Origin: a virus
Reading direction: 5' to 3' (one strand)
Length of the DNA: 47,944 nt
Virus record (IMG/VR): IMGVR_UViG_3300005471_000006
Span: 1 to 47,944 of that record
The notes under the pieces were generated by a model. It had not been told where the DNA came from and did no database searches. It saw only the letters and a list, made by a program, of their open reading frames with translations. This document shows positions 1 through 7,442 of this stretch, piece after piece. The position numbers and the translations under genes are program-made. Every line of letters begins with the position of its first letter. Within the stretch, counting starts at the first letter, position 1.

Positions 1-60
1 CCGCACGGCCTTGTGGTACAGCTCCGACAGCAGGTTCAGCCCCTTGCTCGTCCCGATGAA
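1..60. repeat. Left copy of 60-bp terminal direct repeat
   Basis: The first 60 bases are identical to positions 47885-47944. The repeat lies inside the terminase reading frame, and joining the two ends keeps that frame open. It is therefore best read as the overlap of a circular assembly, giving a unit genome of 47,884 bp. A real short terminal repeat is possible but less likely, because it would sit inside a coding gene. Confidence 0.95.
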
Positions 61-516
61 CAGCGCCCAGCCGTGCCGGTCCACCAAGCGCGGGTAGATC
101 ACCTCGCCCCACGTCTCGGGCTTCATCTGCGCCAGCTCGTCCAGCACGATGCCGTCCAGGTACAGCCCGCGCAGCGCGTCGGGGTCGTCGGCCCCGAGCA
201 TCATGATCTTGGACTCGTTCGGGAACGTGACGGTCAGGTCGCCCTCGTGCGCGACGGCGCCGGGGATGCGCAGCGCGTAGTTCTTGAGGAACGCCCACGA
301 GTTGCGCTTGGCTTGCTTGAGGAACGGCGCGAGGTAGGCGTATTGCGAGCGCGGCTTGAGCGTGCGGATCGCGGAGTCGGTGAGCAGTTGGTCCGCGAAC
401 GTCGTCTTGCCCGCGCGCGCGTGGACCACGAGCACGCTGAACCGCCGCAGCCTCGCGCGGGCCTCCGCCTGCCAGCGGCGCGGCGCGTAGCCGAGGGTGA
501 CGGTGAGGTCGGTCAC
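1..516 (-). CDS. terL: Terminase large subunit, N-terminal ATPase part (gene continues at the right end)
   Basis: Motor of DNA packaging: hydrolyses ATP to drive DNA into the prohead. Reading leftward from GTG 516, the frame is open through base 1 and continues at 47884 on the circle, for about 443 residues in all. Visible ATPase motifs are a Walker A HARAGKTT (about residues 32-39, a terminase-type P-loop), a Walker B IVLDE (about 123-127) and a coupling motif GTSKG (about 155-159). The GTG start overlaps the stop of the preceding small gene as GTGA, the pattern used throughout this genome. The C-terminal nuclease domain is at 47069-47944. The interruption is an assembly break point, not a mutation. 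The family call is firm; the packaging mode (cos, pac or terminal repeats) cannot be read from it. Confidence 0.93.
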   Translation of the reverse strand, partial: MTDLTVTLGYAPRRWQAEARARLRRFSVLVVHARAGKTTFADQLLTDSAIRTLKPRSQYAYLAPFLKQAKRNSWAFLKNYALRIPGAVAHEGDLTVTFPNESKIMMLGADDPDALRGLYLDGIVLDELAQMKPETWGEVIYPRLVDRHGWALFIGTSKGLNLLSELYHKAVR

Positions 517-656
517 GCCTGCGCCAGCGCGGCGCGCTCGGCGTCGGACAGCGTCGGCGTGTGGAACAGGCGCGTGCGGTCCAGCACCGCGCGCTCAGCG
601 TCAGACACCGGCCGCGGCGCGGGTGTGAGCGGCGGCGGGACGGGCTCGTCGGTCAC
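513..656 (-). CDS. Small hypothetical protein preceding terminase (47 aa)
   Basis: A 47-residue frame starts at GTG 656, which overlaps the stop of the gene before it, and ends in a TGA overlapping the terminase GTG. It is Pro-rich at the N-terminus (PVPPPLTPAPRP) and then predicted helical, with two similar segments, SDAERAVLD and SDAERAALA. Its place immediately before the large terminase suggests a packaging accessory role, but no small-terminase HTH is visible. It is supported mainly by coupling on both sides and absence of any other frame filling the gap. Confidence 0.6.
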   Translation of the reverse strand: MTDEPVPPPLTPAPRPVSDAERAVLDRTRLFHTPTLSDAERAALAQA

Positions 657-865
657 TTGCGTCGCCTCGGCGTGAGCATGAACCAGTCACGCTGCGGGGT
701 GGCAGAGACCGCGGCGAACACTCGCGCCACTCGCTGCATCGCCCATCGCGTGCGAGTCTCGGGCGGCGCGCCGAACTGGCACGGCAATCGGACGGGGCCA
801 TCCACCGCATCCGACGCGCGGTAGCGATCATGCTCCGCCTTCAGCCAGCGCCACTCGGCGGCCAT
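653..865 (-). CDS. Hypothetical protein (70 aa)
   Basis: Starts at ATG 865 just after the stop of the preceding gene and ends in TGA 653-655, overlapping the next GTG start. The product is basic and rich in Arg and Trp (begins MAAEWRWLKAEHDRY, ends TPRRRK), with no recognised domain. Longer frames on this strand running over the same bases into the upstream gene appear to be shadows. It sits in the run of small genes before terminase. Confidence 0.6.
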   Translation of the reverse strand: MAAEWRWLKAEHDRYRASDAVDGPVRLPCQFGAPPETRTRWAMQRVARVFAAVSATPQRDWFMLTPRRRK

Positions 866-867
866 GT

Positions 868-1221
868 TCACAGTTCCTCCAGCCACGCCGCCGCCTGCCC
901 ATCCGCCCACATCCGCACGCCGTCCGGATCGTCCGTGTGGTCGCCCGACTCGTCGTGCGCCGCGCGCAGCGTGAGCAGGTCGAACACCGACCACGCCGTC
1001 AGCGCGTCCTGCTCGGCGCGCGTGCCGGTCCACGTGCGCGTGATGGCCACCCCGCGCGTCACGCCGTCGTCGGACTCGGCGGGGTAGAACACGCTGACCA
1101 CGGGCAGGTCGTCGCGCAGCAGCGTGGCGTTCACGTAGCGCAGCGCGTCGGTGCTGTCGATCTGCGGCTGGATCTCGGCCGTCCGCACGAAGTCGCCGTC
1201 GGTGGTGGTGGTCGTGGTCAT
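868..1221 (-). CDS. Hypothetical protein (117 aa)
   Basis: ATG 1221 overlaps the preceding stop (ATGA). The N-terminus carries six consecutive Thr residues (MTTTTTTDGDF). The protein is acidic and ends WADGQAAAWLEEL. No known domain is recognised. It belongs to the late leftward unit leading to terminase, and its function is unknown. Confidence 0.7.
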   Translation of the reverse strand: MTTTTTTDGDFVRTAEIQPQIDSTDALRYVNATLLRDDLPVVSVFYPAESDDGVTRGVAITRTWTGTRAEQDALTAWSVFDLLTLRAAHDESGDHTDDPDGVRMWADGQAAAWLEEL

Positions 1222-1586
1222 GGGCGCTGACTCGCAAGCGCGGTGCGCAGCGTTCCTGTCATCAGCGAAGCCGGCAGCGATGCAAGCAGGGTGTCGTGCG
1301 CGCGGTTCAACTCGGCATAGGCGGCGAGCGACGCGCGATCAAGTAACTCGGGTCGTGGCTCACTCTCGGGCATCTTGGCTTCAATCTCAACCCATCGCTC
1401 GTTCGCGCGCACGAAGTTGATGATCGCCGCGGCCATCGCTGGGGCGGCGTTGCCAAGCCCGATGTTTTCGCATTCAGCCGGTGGCCGCGCCGGTGGCCGT
1501 GCGTCTGCGCGGATCCAACGTTCTTCCTCAAGAGCCCACGGCAGCGGATGCCGCTCAACCAGCGCAAGAAACTCGTCCGCGTTCAT
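1218..1586 (-). CDS. Hypothetical protein (122 aa)
   Basis: ATG 1586 overlaps the stop of the upstream gene, and the TGA overlaps the next ATG. The product starts MNADEFLALVERHPLPWALEEE and looks largely helical. The motif LPWxLE...WIxDA resembles many short phage proteins of unknown function, but no named family can be assigned. It is translationally coupled on both sides. Confidence 0.72.
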   Translation of the reverse strand: MNADEFLALVERHPLPWALEEERWIRADARPPARPPAECENIGLGNAAPAMAAAIINFVRANERWVEIEAKMPESEPRPELLDRASLAAYAELNRAHDTLLASLPASLMTGTLRTALASQRP

Positions 1587-1774
1587 GCGCGCGCCTCCGC
1601 AATCCGCCCAATCGCGCGCTCGGAGTCGATGCCCGCGATGTGCAGCGCCGCGCTCAGCGGCGTGGGCGCAGCTTCCAGCGCAGCGAGCACGACGCCGACC
1701 GCGTCCAGTTCGTCGCAGATCACGACGGGGATGCCCATGAAGCTCATGCTGCCGTCAGCGTGCTTCTCAATCAT
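1583..1774 (-). CDS. Hypothetical protein (63 aa)
   Basis: Start ATG 1774 has a good Shine-Dalgarno GGAGG about 8 nt upstream on the minus strand. The small acidic protein begins MIEKHADGSMSFMGIPVVI, which suggests a beta-hairpin followed by helices. No family is recognised. Its stop overlaps the next ATG. Confidence 0.7.
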   Translation of the reverse strand: MIEKHADGSMSFMGIPVVICDELDAVGVVLAALEAAPTPLSAALHIAGIDSERAIGRIAEARA

Positions 1775-1805
1775 GCCCGCATCCTCCGCTCCGCGCGCCG
1801 CGGAC

Positions 1806-2096
1806 TCAACTCAGCGCCCCCAGCCGCGCGCTCCCCGGCTCGCCCAGCTCCTCCGGCGTGCCGGTGATCACCCGCAGCGTGATCGGGCCGGTCGCGTCGA
1901 GCTTGATGTCCTTCGGCAGGCACTGCTTGAAGATGCCCGCGAAGATGTCGTCTGGCAGCGTATCGAGCCACTTCACGCCGCCGCGGTTCTGGAACGATTG
2001 CAGCACGCCAGCGCGGAGGTCAACGGGCACGCGGTTGGGCCGGCCCTTGCGAGATCCGCCAGTGAGGTTGGCGAGGCTTTGGGGCTTGACGGTCAT
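1806..2096 (-). CDS. Small DNA-packaging-associated protein candidate (96 aa)
   Basis: First gene of the leftward late unit. The N-terminus MTVKPQSLANLTGGSRKGRPN is a basic, Gly-rich segment common in short phage and prophage proteins next to terminase genes. The remainder has a helix-rich middle (LRAGVLQSFQNRGG) and a LRVITG strand. In such operons this position is often filled by the terminase small subunit, but that is positional inference only. ATG 2096 has GGTAGG at suitable spacing; ATG 2105 in the same frame is an alternative start. Confidence 0.65.
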   Translation of the reverse strand: MTVKPQSLANLTGGSRKGRPNRVPVDLRAGVLQSFQNRGGVKWLDTLPDDIFAGIFKQCLPKDIKLDATGPITLRVITGTPEELGEPGSARLGALS

Positions 2097-2214
2097 CCTC
2101 GGCATCCTACCGGCATAGTGACGATCCTACGCGCCAGCCGCCCGCAAGACGACGAGCCAACTGGCATGCGCGATAGACAATAGCTATTCTCGCGTCTTTC
2201 TTGGAGGGTGCGCG
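2097..2214. promoter_or_regulatory. Divergent intergenic region with palindrome AATAGCTATT
   Basis: 118 bp separate the leftward late genes from the rightward gene at 2215, so at least two transcripts are likely to start here. It holds a perfect 10-bp palindrome, AATAGCTATT (2179-2188), in an AT-richer patch, and two ATCCTAC repeats (2104-2110 and 2124-2130). Each strand carries only weak -10/-35 matches, so no start point is named. This would be the natural location of the late promoter. Confidence 0.45.
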
Positions 2215-2445
2215 ATGCGAAAGATCAAGGGCCACGCGCTGGTTGAGCGCAATCGAATCGTCCTCGGATGGACTGGCCACTGTCAGTGCGGGCTAGGGCT
2301 TGCCGGCGAGACGAAGGCCGAGCTGGCCGCCGCTCACCTGTTCCACCGCCGAGCAGTCAAGGATGAGCGCGAGGCGATGACAGCCAAGGTCAAGGCCAGC
2401 CGCAAGGCGTGCATCGCCGCGCGCCATGCGGCACAAAAGCCATAA
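2215..2445 (+). CDS. Hypothetical basic protein (76 aa)
   Basis: Lone rightward gene between two leftward units. A Shine-Dalgarno GGAGG (2203-2207) lies 7 nt before ATG 2215. The product is basic, with a CQCGLGL motif and a helical, Lys/Ala-rich C-terminus (VKASRKACIAARH). No domain is recognised. Being transcribed against its neighbours from its own control region, it may be a regulator or moron-like gene, but nothing in the sequence shows that. Confidence 0.72.
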   Translation: MRKIKGHALVERNRIVLGWTGHCQCGLGLAGETKAELAAAHLFHRRAVKDEREAMTAKVKASRKACIAARHAAQKP

Positions 2446-2570
2446 ACCACATACTCCCAACCCATCCCATACGGCCAAAATACCGTCGGTTCATATTCAC
2501 ACATGTGTGTGTGTTTGTAGTTATGTGGTGTGTGTAGATAAAGGAAGTATCGGCAAGGAGTTACGTCATT
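2446..2570. other. GT-rich non-coding region between convergent genes; candidate origin or transcription end
   Basis: No reading frame is evident here. The composition differs from the rest of the genome: a TG/CA-rich, AT-richer stretch with a perfect 12-bp palindrome CACACATGTGTG (2498-2509) followed by alternating TG runs. The 3' ends of the gene at 2215 and of the primase gene face each other across it. No hairpin with a T tract typical of a rho-independent terminator was found. Proximity to the primase-helicase makes a replication origin possible. Confidence 0.4.
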
Positions 2571-4943
2571 TCACAAACTACGCGCTTGTGGGTTTGTAGA
2601 TGGAATGTCCATCCTAACCCTACGCTGCGATCCTACGCCGTCGCTTTCTACGCGACACCCGGCGATGACGCGTCCGGCGAGTCTGTTGAGCACCCGCACC
2701 GCGAACACCCGGCGTCTGGCGCGGTCCGTCTTGGCTGAGTCGAGCCACCCGTAGAGGTCCATCTCGGCCGCGAGGTCGTAGATGAGGCTGGCGGCTGTCC
2801 AGCCGTGCCCGTACTTCGCGACCCACGCCAGCGCGAGGCTCCGGTGCTCCTCGCCTGAGTCGTCCGCCGTGCCGCGCCACTCGCCCATGTTGGTCAGCCA
2901 TTCGGAGTGCCCGGTGGCCCGCATGATCCCGCCCACGACGGCGGTCCAGCGCTCAAAGCCGCCGAAGCCGCCCGTAACGAGCGGACGGCCCTGAGCGCGC
3001 CAATGGGCGATGAGCCCGAGCAGCGCGCCCAGGACGCGGTAGCGGGCCGCCGTGACGTACCCCAGCAGGTCAGGGTGGCGGAAGTCCGTGCGCGTCTCAG
3101 GGGCCTCTGAGGCCGGCAGGAGCCGGATGGGGACGATGCGCTTGGCGATCTCGCCGGTCGCGTGGACGTTGTTCCCGGTGCCGACCACCGTCAGCCCGTT
3201 CGGAATCGTCGGGGCGGCAGACTGGCCGAGCAAGCGGCCTTGGTACTCGCTGCTGGTCAGGAGGCTCGCCAGCGCGGGGGAGTCGATGAAGTCGCGCAAG
3301 TTGTCGAGGTGGAGGAGCCCTTGGCCGCGGAGCAGGACGGACAGGATGCGTTTCTCGCGCTCCTCCTCACGCTCCCCAAGCTGCATGGCCGGCGTGCGAC
3401 GCCCCGCGATAGCCACGCCGAGCACGATCTCAGCCAGCTTGGTCTTGCCGGTGCGCTCGATAGACGATCCGATGAGGTGCATCGGGACTGGCTCGTCAAT
3501 GGCCGGTCGCAGGATCGGAGTCAGTAGCAGGCCGAAGAAGTTGGCTCGGTCAGCCTCAGCCTGGAACGGGAAGTCCGCGACCAGATCCTCAAGCACGGCG
3601 CGCGCCTCGTCCAGCGGCAGCGCGTCCGGAACGGACTCGCACGCGAGATAGACGCCGTGGTCCGCGTTCCAGCCGGGGTGCGCGGGTGCGAAGTCGGGCG
3701 CAAGGCACACGGGATGTGCCGCGAGGTGGATGAGGTCGCGAACACGCCCGCGCGTCTGGCCGTACTCCAGCACGACGGAGGCGTAGTCGCGATTGCACGG
3801 GCGAAAGACCACGTCAGGATCGTCGCCGGCCTTCGCGGGCGCCTTGCTGGCGACGAGGCGGACGGAGCCGTCGATGATGGTGCGCAGGCGGTGGACTGGC
3901 GTCGGGCCGAACTGTCCGTCGTGGATCTCGCCCAGCGTCGCGGCGCGTCGGTACAGCGCGCCGGGCGCGATGCTGCGCAGCACATCCTCGGCAAACTTGT
4001 GGTGTCCTTGCTCGACGTACTCGCCGCCGTCGATGATGTGCGAGCCGGGGACGAGGATGTCGGCGGCTGGCTCTGCGCTGACGCTGGTGCTCGCGCTGGC
4101 GCCGGCTGGCGCGATGCTGGAGGCATTGGCGCGGGCAGAGGCTGGCGCGCTTCGCGGGCGCTCATACCCCGCCGTCATGCCCGAGCGGATCGTCTTGGCT
4201 GCCTCGCTCTCCGGCAGACCGGCGATGGACGCCGCAGCCAGCAGCTCGGCGCGCACGGTGTCTGCGATGAGCGCGCCGCCGGCTACAAGCTGCCCGAGGT
4301 TGAACGCGGCTCGGTTGAGCGTGTCGTTGCGCGTGCCCTCGGTTGCGATCCGCACGGAGCCAACCTCGCGAACGAGCGCTGTGTTCGCGTAGCCGGCGCC
4401 GTTGGTATTGGCGCTGTTGGTGGCGCGCGACATGTCCACGGAAATGGCGCGGGCCACCGGCAGCGCATCGGCGGGGAACGGAGCGGGCTCGCCGGCTGAG
4501 ACCCAGCGGTAAGGCATGCGCTCGACCGGATGCACCGACGGCGGCACGACGGTTTGCCCACCCTCGCCGCGCACATCCACGCGCGGGGCCAGTAGCGAGA
4601 CGGAGTTGTGCGGCGCGGGAGAAGGACAGCGATAGTAGTAGTGCCTGCCGCCCGTGGGCGACTCTGCGATGAGCCCGGTCGGCGGCGCCTTGTAAGGGCC
4701 GCCGCCGTGGCGCGGCTGGTCGTCGTCGATGGCCACAAGTCCGGAGCGCGCTCCGGTGCGCACGCCGAGGTTGTAGCCAGCCTCATACCACTCGCGCACG
4801 GTGGCCTCGTCAGCGGCCGGCAGTGATTGCCACGCATCGAGAACGGGGATCTTGCCCTTCAGCGGCGTACACCACGGTCCGAGTCCAAGGCGGAACAGCA
4901 GAGAGATCGGATCGGACGGAACGTCGCTAGGGTCGTCGGCCAT
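2571..4943 (-). CDS. Bifunctional DNA primase-polymerase/helicase (790 aa)
   Basis: Replication protein expected to prime and unwind phage DNA. The N-terminal part (about residues 1-170) matches the prim-pol fold: GVRTGARSGLVAIDDD holds the metal-binding acidic cluster, followed by SPTGGRHYYYR and PSVHP motifs. A linker follows. The C-terminal ATPase (about residues 470-700) has a P-loop SIERTGKT near residues 490-500, an acidic strand LLHLDNLRDF and a sensor/arginine segment GTGNNV...RIVPIRL, as in phage and plasmid primase-helicases. The P-loop has Ser where Gly or Ala is usual. It is the last gene of the leftward replication operon. Upstream spacing is 88 bp to a tiny reading frame, and the ribosome-binding site is weak. 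Confidence 0.88.
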   Translation of the reverse strand: MADDPSDVPSDPISLLFRLGLGPWCTPLKGKIPVLDAWQSLPAADEATVREWYEAGYNLGVRTGARSGLVAIDDDQPRHGGGPYKAPPTGLIAESPTGGRHYYYRCPSPAPHNSVSLLAPRVDVRGEGGQTVVPPSVHPVERMPYRWVSAGEPAPFPADALPVARAISVDMSRATNSANTNGAGYANTALVREVGSVRIATEGTRNDTLNRAAFNLGQLVAGGALIADTVRAELLAAASIAGLPESEAAKTIRSGMTAGYERPRSAPASARANASSIAPAGASASTSVSAEPAADILVPGSHIIDGGEYVEQGHHKFAEDVLRSIAPGALYRRAATLGEIHDGQFGPTPVHRLRTIIDGSVRLVASKAPAKAGDDPDVVFRPCNRDYASVVLEYGQTRGRVRDLIHLAAHPVCLAPDFAPAHPGWNADHGVYLACESVPDALPLDEARAVLEDLVADFPFQAEADRANFFGLLLTPILRPAIDEPVPMHLIGSSIERTGKTKLAEIVLGVAIAGRRTPAMQLGEREEEREKRILSVLLRGQGLLHLDNLRDFIDSPALASLLTSSEYQGRLLGQSAAPTIPNGLTVVGTGNNVHATGEIAKRIVPIRLLPASEAPETRTDFRHPDLLGYVTAARYRVLGALLGLIAHWRAQGRPLVTGGFGGFERWTAVVGGIMRATGHSEWLTNMGEWRGTADDSGEEHRSLALAWVAKYGHGWTAASLIYDLAAEMDLYGWLDSAKTDRARRRVFAVRVLNRLAGRVIAGCRVESDGVGSQRRVRMDIPSTNPQARSL
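2578..2653. repeat. Four CTACGC direct repeats beside the non-coding region
   Basis: CTACGC occurs at 2578-2583, 2620-2625, 2633-2638 and 2648-2653, all within the 3' end of the primase gene and next to the GT-rich spacer. A related CGATCCTACGC is at 2122-2132. The clustering is iteron-like, but it could be codon-driven, since the minus strand reads GCGTAG. Confidence 0.35.
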
Positions 4944-5031
4944 GGGCGGGGATTCCCGGTAGAAGAGGCCGACCGGCCCGCCCTCCGAGCACCGGGAGCT
5001 TGCGCGGAGAGTCGGGCCGCTTGAGCGGTAG

Positions 5032-5097
5032 CTACCCGCCCGTCCGGTTCAGCGCCACGATACGCGCGCCAGCCGCGGAATCAACCGCAGCGGTCAC
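5032..5097 (-). CDS. Possible 21-aa peptide between nuclease and primase
   Basis: GTG 5097 overlaps the stop of the VRR-NUC gene as GTGA and opens a 21-codon frame ending in TAG (5032-5034). The peptide would be VTAAVDSAAGARIVALNRTG plus one residue. It is supported only by the coupling pattern seen throughout the genome. It could simply allow ribosomes to continue toward the primase. The rest of the gap (4944-5031) shows nothing clear. Confidence 0.25.
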   Translation of the reverse strand: MTAAVDSAAGARIVALNRTGG

Positions 5098-5444
5098 CCG
5101 CTGGCTGGAGTCGGCCACGCGGGCAGTGTGCCAGCGCGCTCAAGCGCGACGCGCACGTCATCGGTGCTGCGCGCGAGCACGTACAGCCCGCCGAACTTCT
5201 CGATCATCGCCTGCCAATGGCGCTGCGCGTCGCGCTGCTTGCCGGTCGGGCTCTTGCACTCGATCTCCAGCCGGCGCCCTCCGGGCAGCATGATGCCGCT
5301 GATGTCCGCTTGGCCGACGACGCCAGCGCGGATCACGCGGCCCTGCTGCGTGCGCGCGACGATCACGTTCGCGCGCCAGATGCGCAGCGACGGCAGCGCG
5401 CCGAACTCCTCAAGGATGGAATGCACGAGGTGGGATTCAGTCAC
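5094..5444 (-). CDS. VRR-NUC domain nuclease (116 aa)
   Basis: Small PD-(D/E)XK-type endonuclease of the VRR-NUC family, expected to cut branched or flap DNA during replication or recombination. Diagnostic residues are GQADISGIM (catalytic Asp), EIECKSPTGKQRDAQ (E-x-K with the GKQ..Q signature) and LYVLARS. The whole protein is one domain of normal length. GTG 5444 was chosen because it overlaps the helicase stop (GTGACTGA); an in-frame ATG at 5480 would overlap by 44 bp and is less likely. It is encoded directly after the SF2 helicase, a common phage pairing. Confidence 0.85.
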   Translation of the reverse strand: MTESHLVHSILEEFGALPSLRIWRANVIVARTQQGRVIRAGVVGQADISGIMLPGGRRLEIECKSPTGKQRDAQRHWQAMIEKFGGLYVLARSTDDVRVALERAGTLPAWPTPASG

Positions 5445-7008
5445 CGGGCTCCACGGTAAAGCCCGGATTGCTCCTGTCAATGTAGTCGAGGATGGAATCC
5501 GGGCGCGAGTCGGGTGGCGCGGTGCGCTGGGTGGAAAAGGGCGGCGCCGATGGCGGAACAGATCCCGCCGCTATCTCGCACAGACACCGCTTGCACTTCT
5601 GCACGCGCTTCCAGCCGTGCGTGACGGCCTCGAACTCGTGCCCAGCGCAGCGGTACTCCTCGCGCTCCAGCGCGTAGAGCTTCGGCCAGACGCCGTAGCG
5701 GATGCGGTAGCGATGGCGGGCGAAGCCGAGTTTGCGTTTCGTGAGCGAGGCTTGCCGGACCACCTCGCGGTAGAAGGCCTCCTTCTGTTCCAGCGAGTCC
5801 GAGCGGTTGAACTCGATCAGGGCGCCTGGATTCTCCACTTTGGGGCGGGCGGCCTCGGCGCGCCCTTCGAAGATCGCCCCGCACTCGGGACACGAGGTAG
5901 CGGCAAGCGCCACGACGGCGTAGCACTCGGGGCACGTTCTCAGCGGTGGCGGCCCTTGCTTCTTCGGCCGCGTCTCTAGGCTCCACGGGATCTCGTCGGT
6001 CACGCAACCGTGCTCATGGTGATTGCCAGCGTGGTCAAGCACGAGCACCGGCCCGGGCGGGCGCATGACGCGGCCGACCATCTGGCGGAACAGCGCGAGT
6101 GACTTCGTAGGGCGGGCGAGGATCGCGCACTGGAGTGATGGCAGGTCCCAGCCTTCCGAGAGGACCATGCAGTTCGACACCATCTCCAGCTCGCCCGACC
6201 TGAGCGCCGCCAGCGTTGCCGCGCGCGTAGTGTTCGCCGTGCCGCCGTCGATGTGCGCCGCGCGCACGCCGAGCAGGCGGAACGCCGCGACGATCCGCTC
6301 TGAGTGGTCTACGTTGACCGCGAACACGACGGTCCGCTGCCCAACGGCGCGCTCCATCCACGTCCGCGTAATCGAGCCTGTCAGGCCGCCCATGCGTTCA
6401 GCGAGCTCGGGGATCGAGTAGTCGCCCGCACGAATGCTGACGCCCTTGAGGTCAACCGGCGGGGCAAAGACCTTCGGCTCGATGAGGTGGCCTTGCTCGA
6501 TCAGCGTCCGCGTCGTCACCGGCTCCACGATGCAGCCGAAGATGTCCCCGAGCCCGCGCCCGTCGAGCCGGATCGGCGTCGCTGTGAGCCCGATGACCCA
6601 CGCGTCGGCGTAGCGGTCGAGCACGTCGGACCACGACGCGGAGACGGCGTGCGAGCACTCGTCCACGATTACGAGTTGCGCCGGCCAGTGCTTGCGCCGG
6701 ATCAGCGTCGGGATCGAGGCAACCTGGACCGGCAGGTCGCGGGCCTCGCGCTCGGCAGCAAGGATGCGCCCGGCCGGCACGCCGTACTCCGCGAGCCGGC
6801 TGACGGCTTGATCGACCAGCTCGCGGCGATGCACAAGGAAGATGCAGCGGCGCCCCTTGGCTACCGCGCTGCGGATGATCTCGGCCGCTACGGACGTCTT
6901 GCCGGAGCCTGTCGGCAGGCAGAGTAGCGGGCGATCACGAAACCGCTCGCGCAGCATCGTGATCGCCCGCTGCTGGTAATCCCTCAGCGGTGGAGGCGAG
7001 TCAGGCAC
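5437..7008 (-). CDS. SF2 DEAD/DEAH-type helicase with C-terminal zinc-binding region (523 aa)
   Basis: Superfamily 2 helicase of the phage DEAD/DECH type, probably acting in replication or recombination. Motifs in order: Q-like DYQQRA (residues 10-15), motif I LPTGSGKTS (31-39), motif II VDECSH, motif III GLTATP, motif V-like LSEGWDLP and motif VI QMVGRVMR. The C-terminal third has CPECYAVV...CPEC and a second set around CAGHEF...CKRC, indicating two zinc-binding knuckles. It begins 3 bp after the SSB-like gene and overlaps the VRR-NUC gene, so the three are co-expressed. Confidence 0.9.
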   Translation of the reverse strand: MPDSPPPLRDYQQRAITMLRERFRDRPLLCLPTGSGKTSVAAEIIRSAVAKGRRCIFLVHRRELVDQAVSRLAEYGVPAGRILAAEREARDLPVQVASIPTLIRRKHWPAQLVIVDECSHAVSASWSDVLDRYADAWVIGLTATPIRLDGRGLGDIFGCIVEPVTTRTLIEQGHLIEPKVFAPPVDLKGVSIRAGDYSIPELAERMGGLTGSITRTWMERAVGQRTVVFAVNVDHSERIVAAFRLLGVRAAHIDGGTANTTRAATLAALRSGELEMVSNCMVLSEGWDLPSLQCAILARPTKSLALFRQMVGRVMRPPGPVLVLDHAGNHHEHGCVTDEIPWSLETRPKKQGPPPLRTCPECYAVVALAATSCPECGAIFEGRAEAARPKVENPGALIEFNRSDSLEQKEAFYREVVRQASLTKRKLGFARHRYRIRYGVWPKLYALEREEYRCAGHEFEAVTHGWKRVQKCKRCLCEIAAGSVPPSAPPFSTQRTAPPDSRPDSILDYIDRSNPGFTVEPGD

Positions 7009-7011
7009 GGA

Positions 7012-7440
7012 TCAGAAGGGCGTCTCGCCCTCCAACGGCGCCTCGGTCGGCATCACGTACCCGGGCGGGATGTCACCGACCTTCTGGAGTCCGTTGAACT
7101 TGAGCCCGGCAATCTGCACCCGCAGCGAGTCCTTGCCGTTGTACGTCTGCACTTCCGTCGCGACCCACAGGCGTAGGCCGACGAGCATGAGGAGGTCAAG
7201 ATCGCCCTTGAAGTCCTCCGGGATCATCGCCTTGAGCTTCTTCTTGCCGATGGGCCAGCCGTTCCCAGCCAGCATGATGGTGTCGAACAGATGGTCGTTC
7301 CTGTCCGAGACGCGGAAGAGTTTGAGATTGATGCACGCGTCGTTCCCTTTGGACTTCCCATGCTCGGCCTTCAGGATCTCCCACAGGTCAATGCCCGGCT
7401 TGAGCACGCGGTCCGGCTGGCTCATGTCAACTTGAACCAT
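7012..7440 (-). CDS. DUF669-like putative single-stranded DNA-binding protein (142 aa)
   Basis: Likely an OB-fold ssDNA-binding protein. It resembles the DUF669 group found beside phage helicases and recombinases (KAEHGKSKGNDACINLKLFR, then a beta-rich core). Its last residues, APLEGETPF, form an acidic tail ending in Pro-Phe, like the acidic tip of bacterial SSB that recruits partner proteins. A good Shine-Dalgarno GGAGG precedes ATG 7440. It lies between a conserved unknown and the SF2 helicase in the replication operon. The family assignment is from sequence pattern; binding activity is inferred. Confidence 0.7.
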   Translation of the reverse strand: MVQVDMSQPDRVLKPGIDLWEILKAEHGKSKGNDACINLKLFRVSDRNDHLFDTIMLAGNGWPIGKKKLKAMIPEDFKGDLDLLMLVGLRLWVATEVQTYNGKDSLRVQIAGLKFNGLQKVGDIPPGYVMPTEAPLEGETPF

Positions 7441-7442
7441 GG

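Noticed and set aside
2461-2485. Rho-independent terminator in the spacer after 2445
   Set aside because: Only a 4-bp ACGG/CCGT stem around an AAAATA loop is present, and no T tract follows on either strand.
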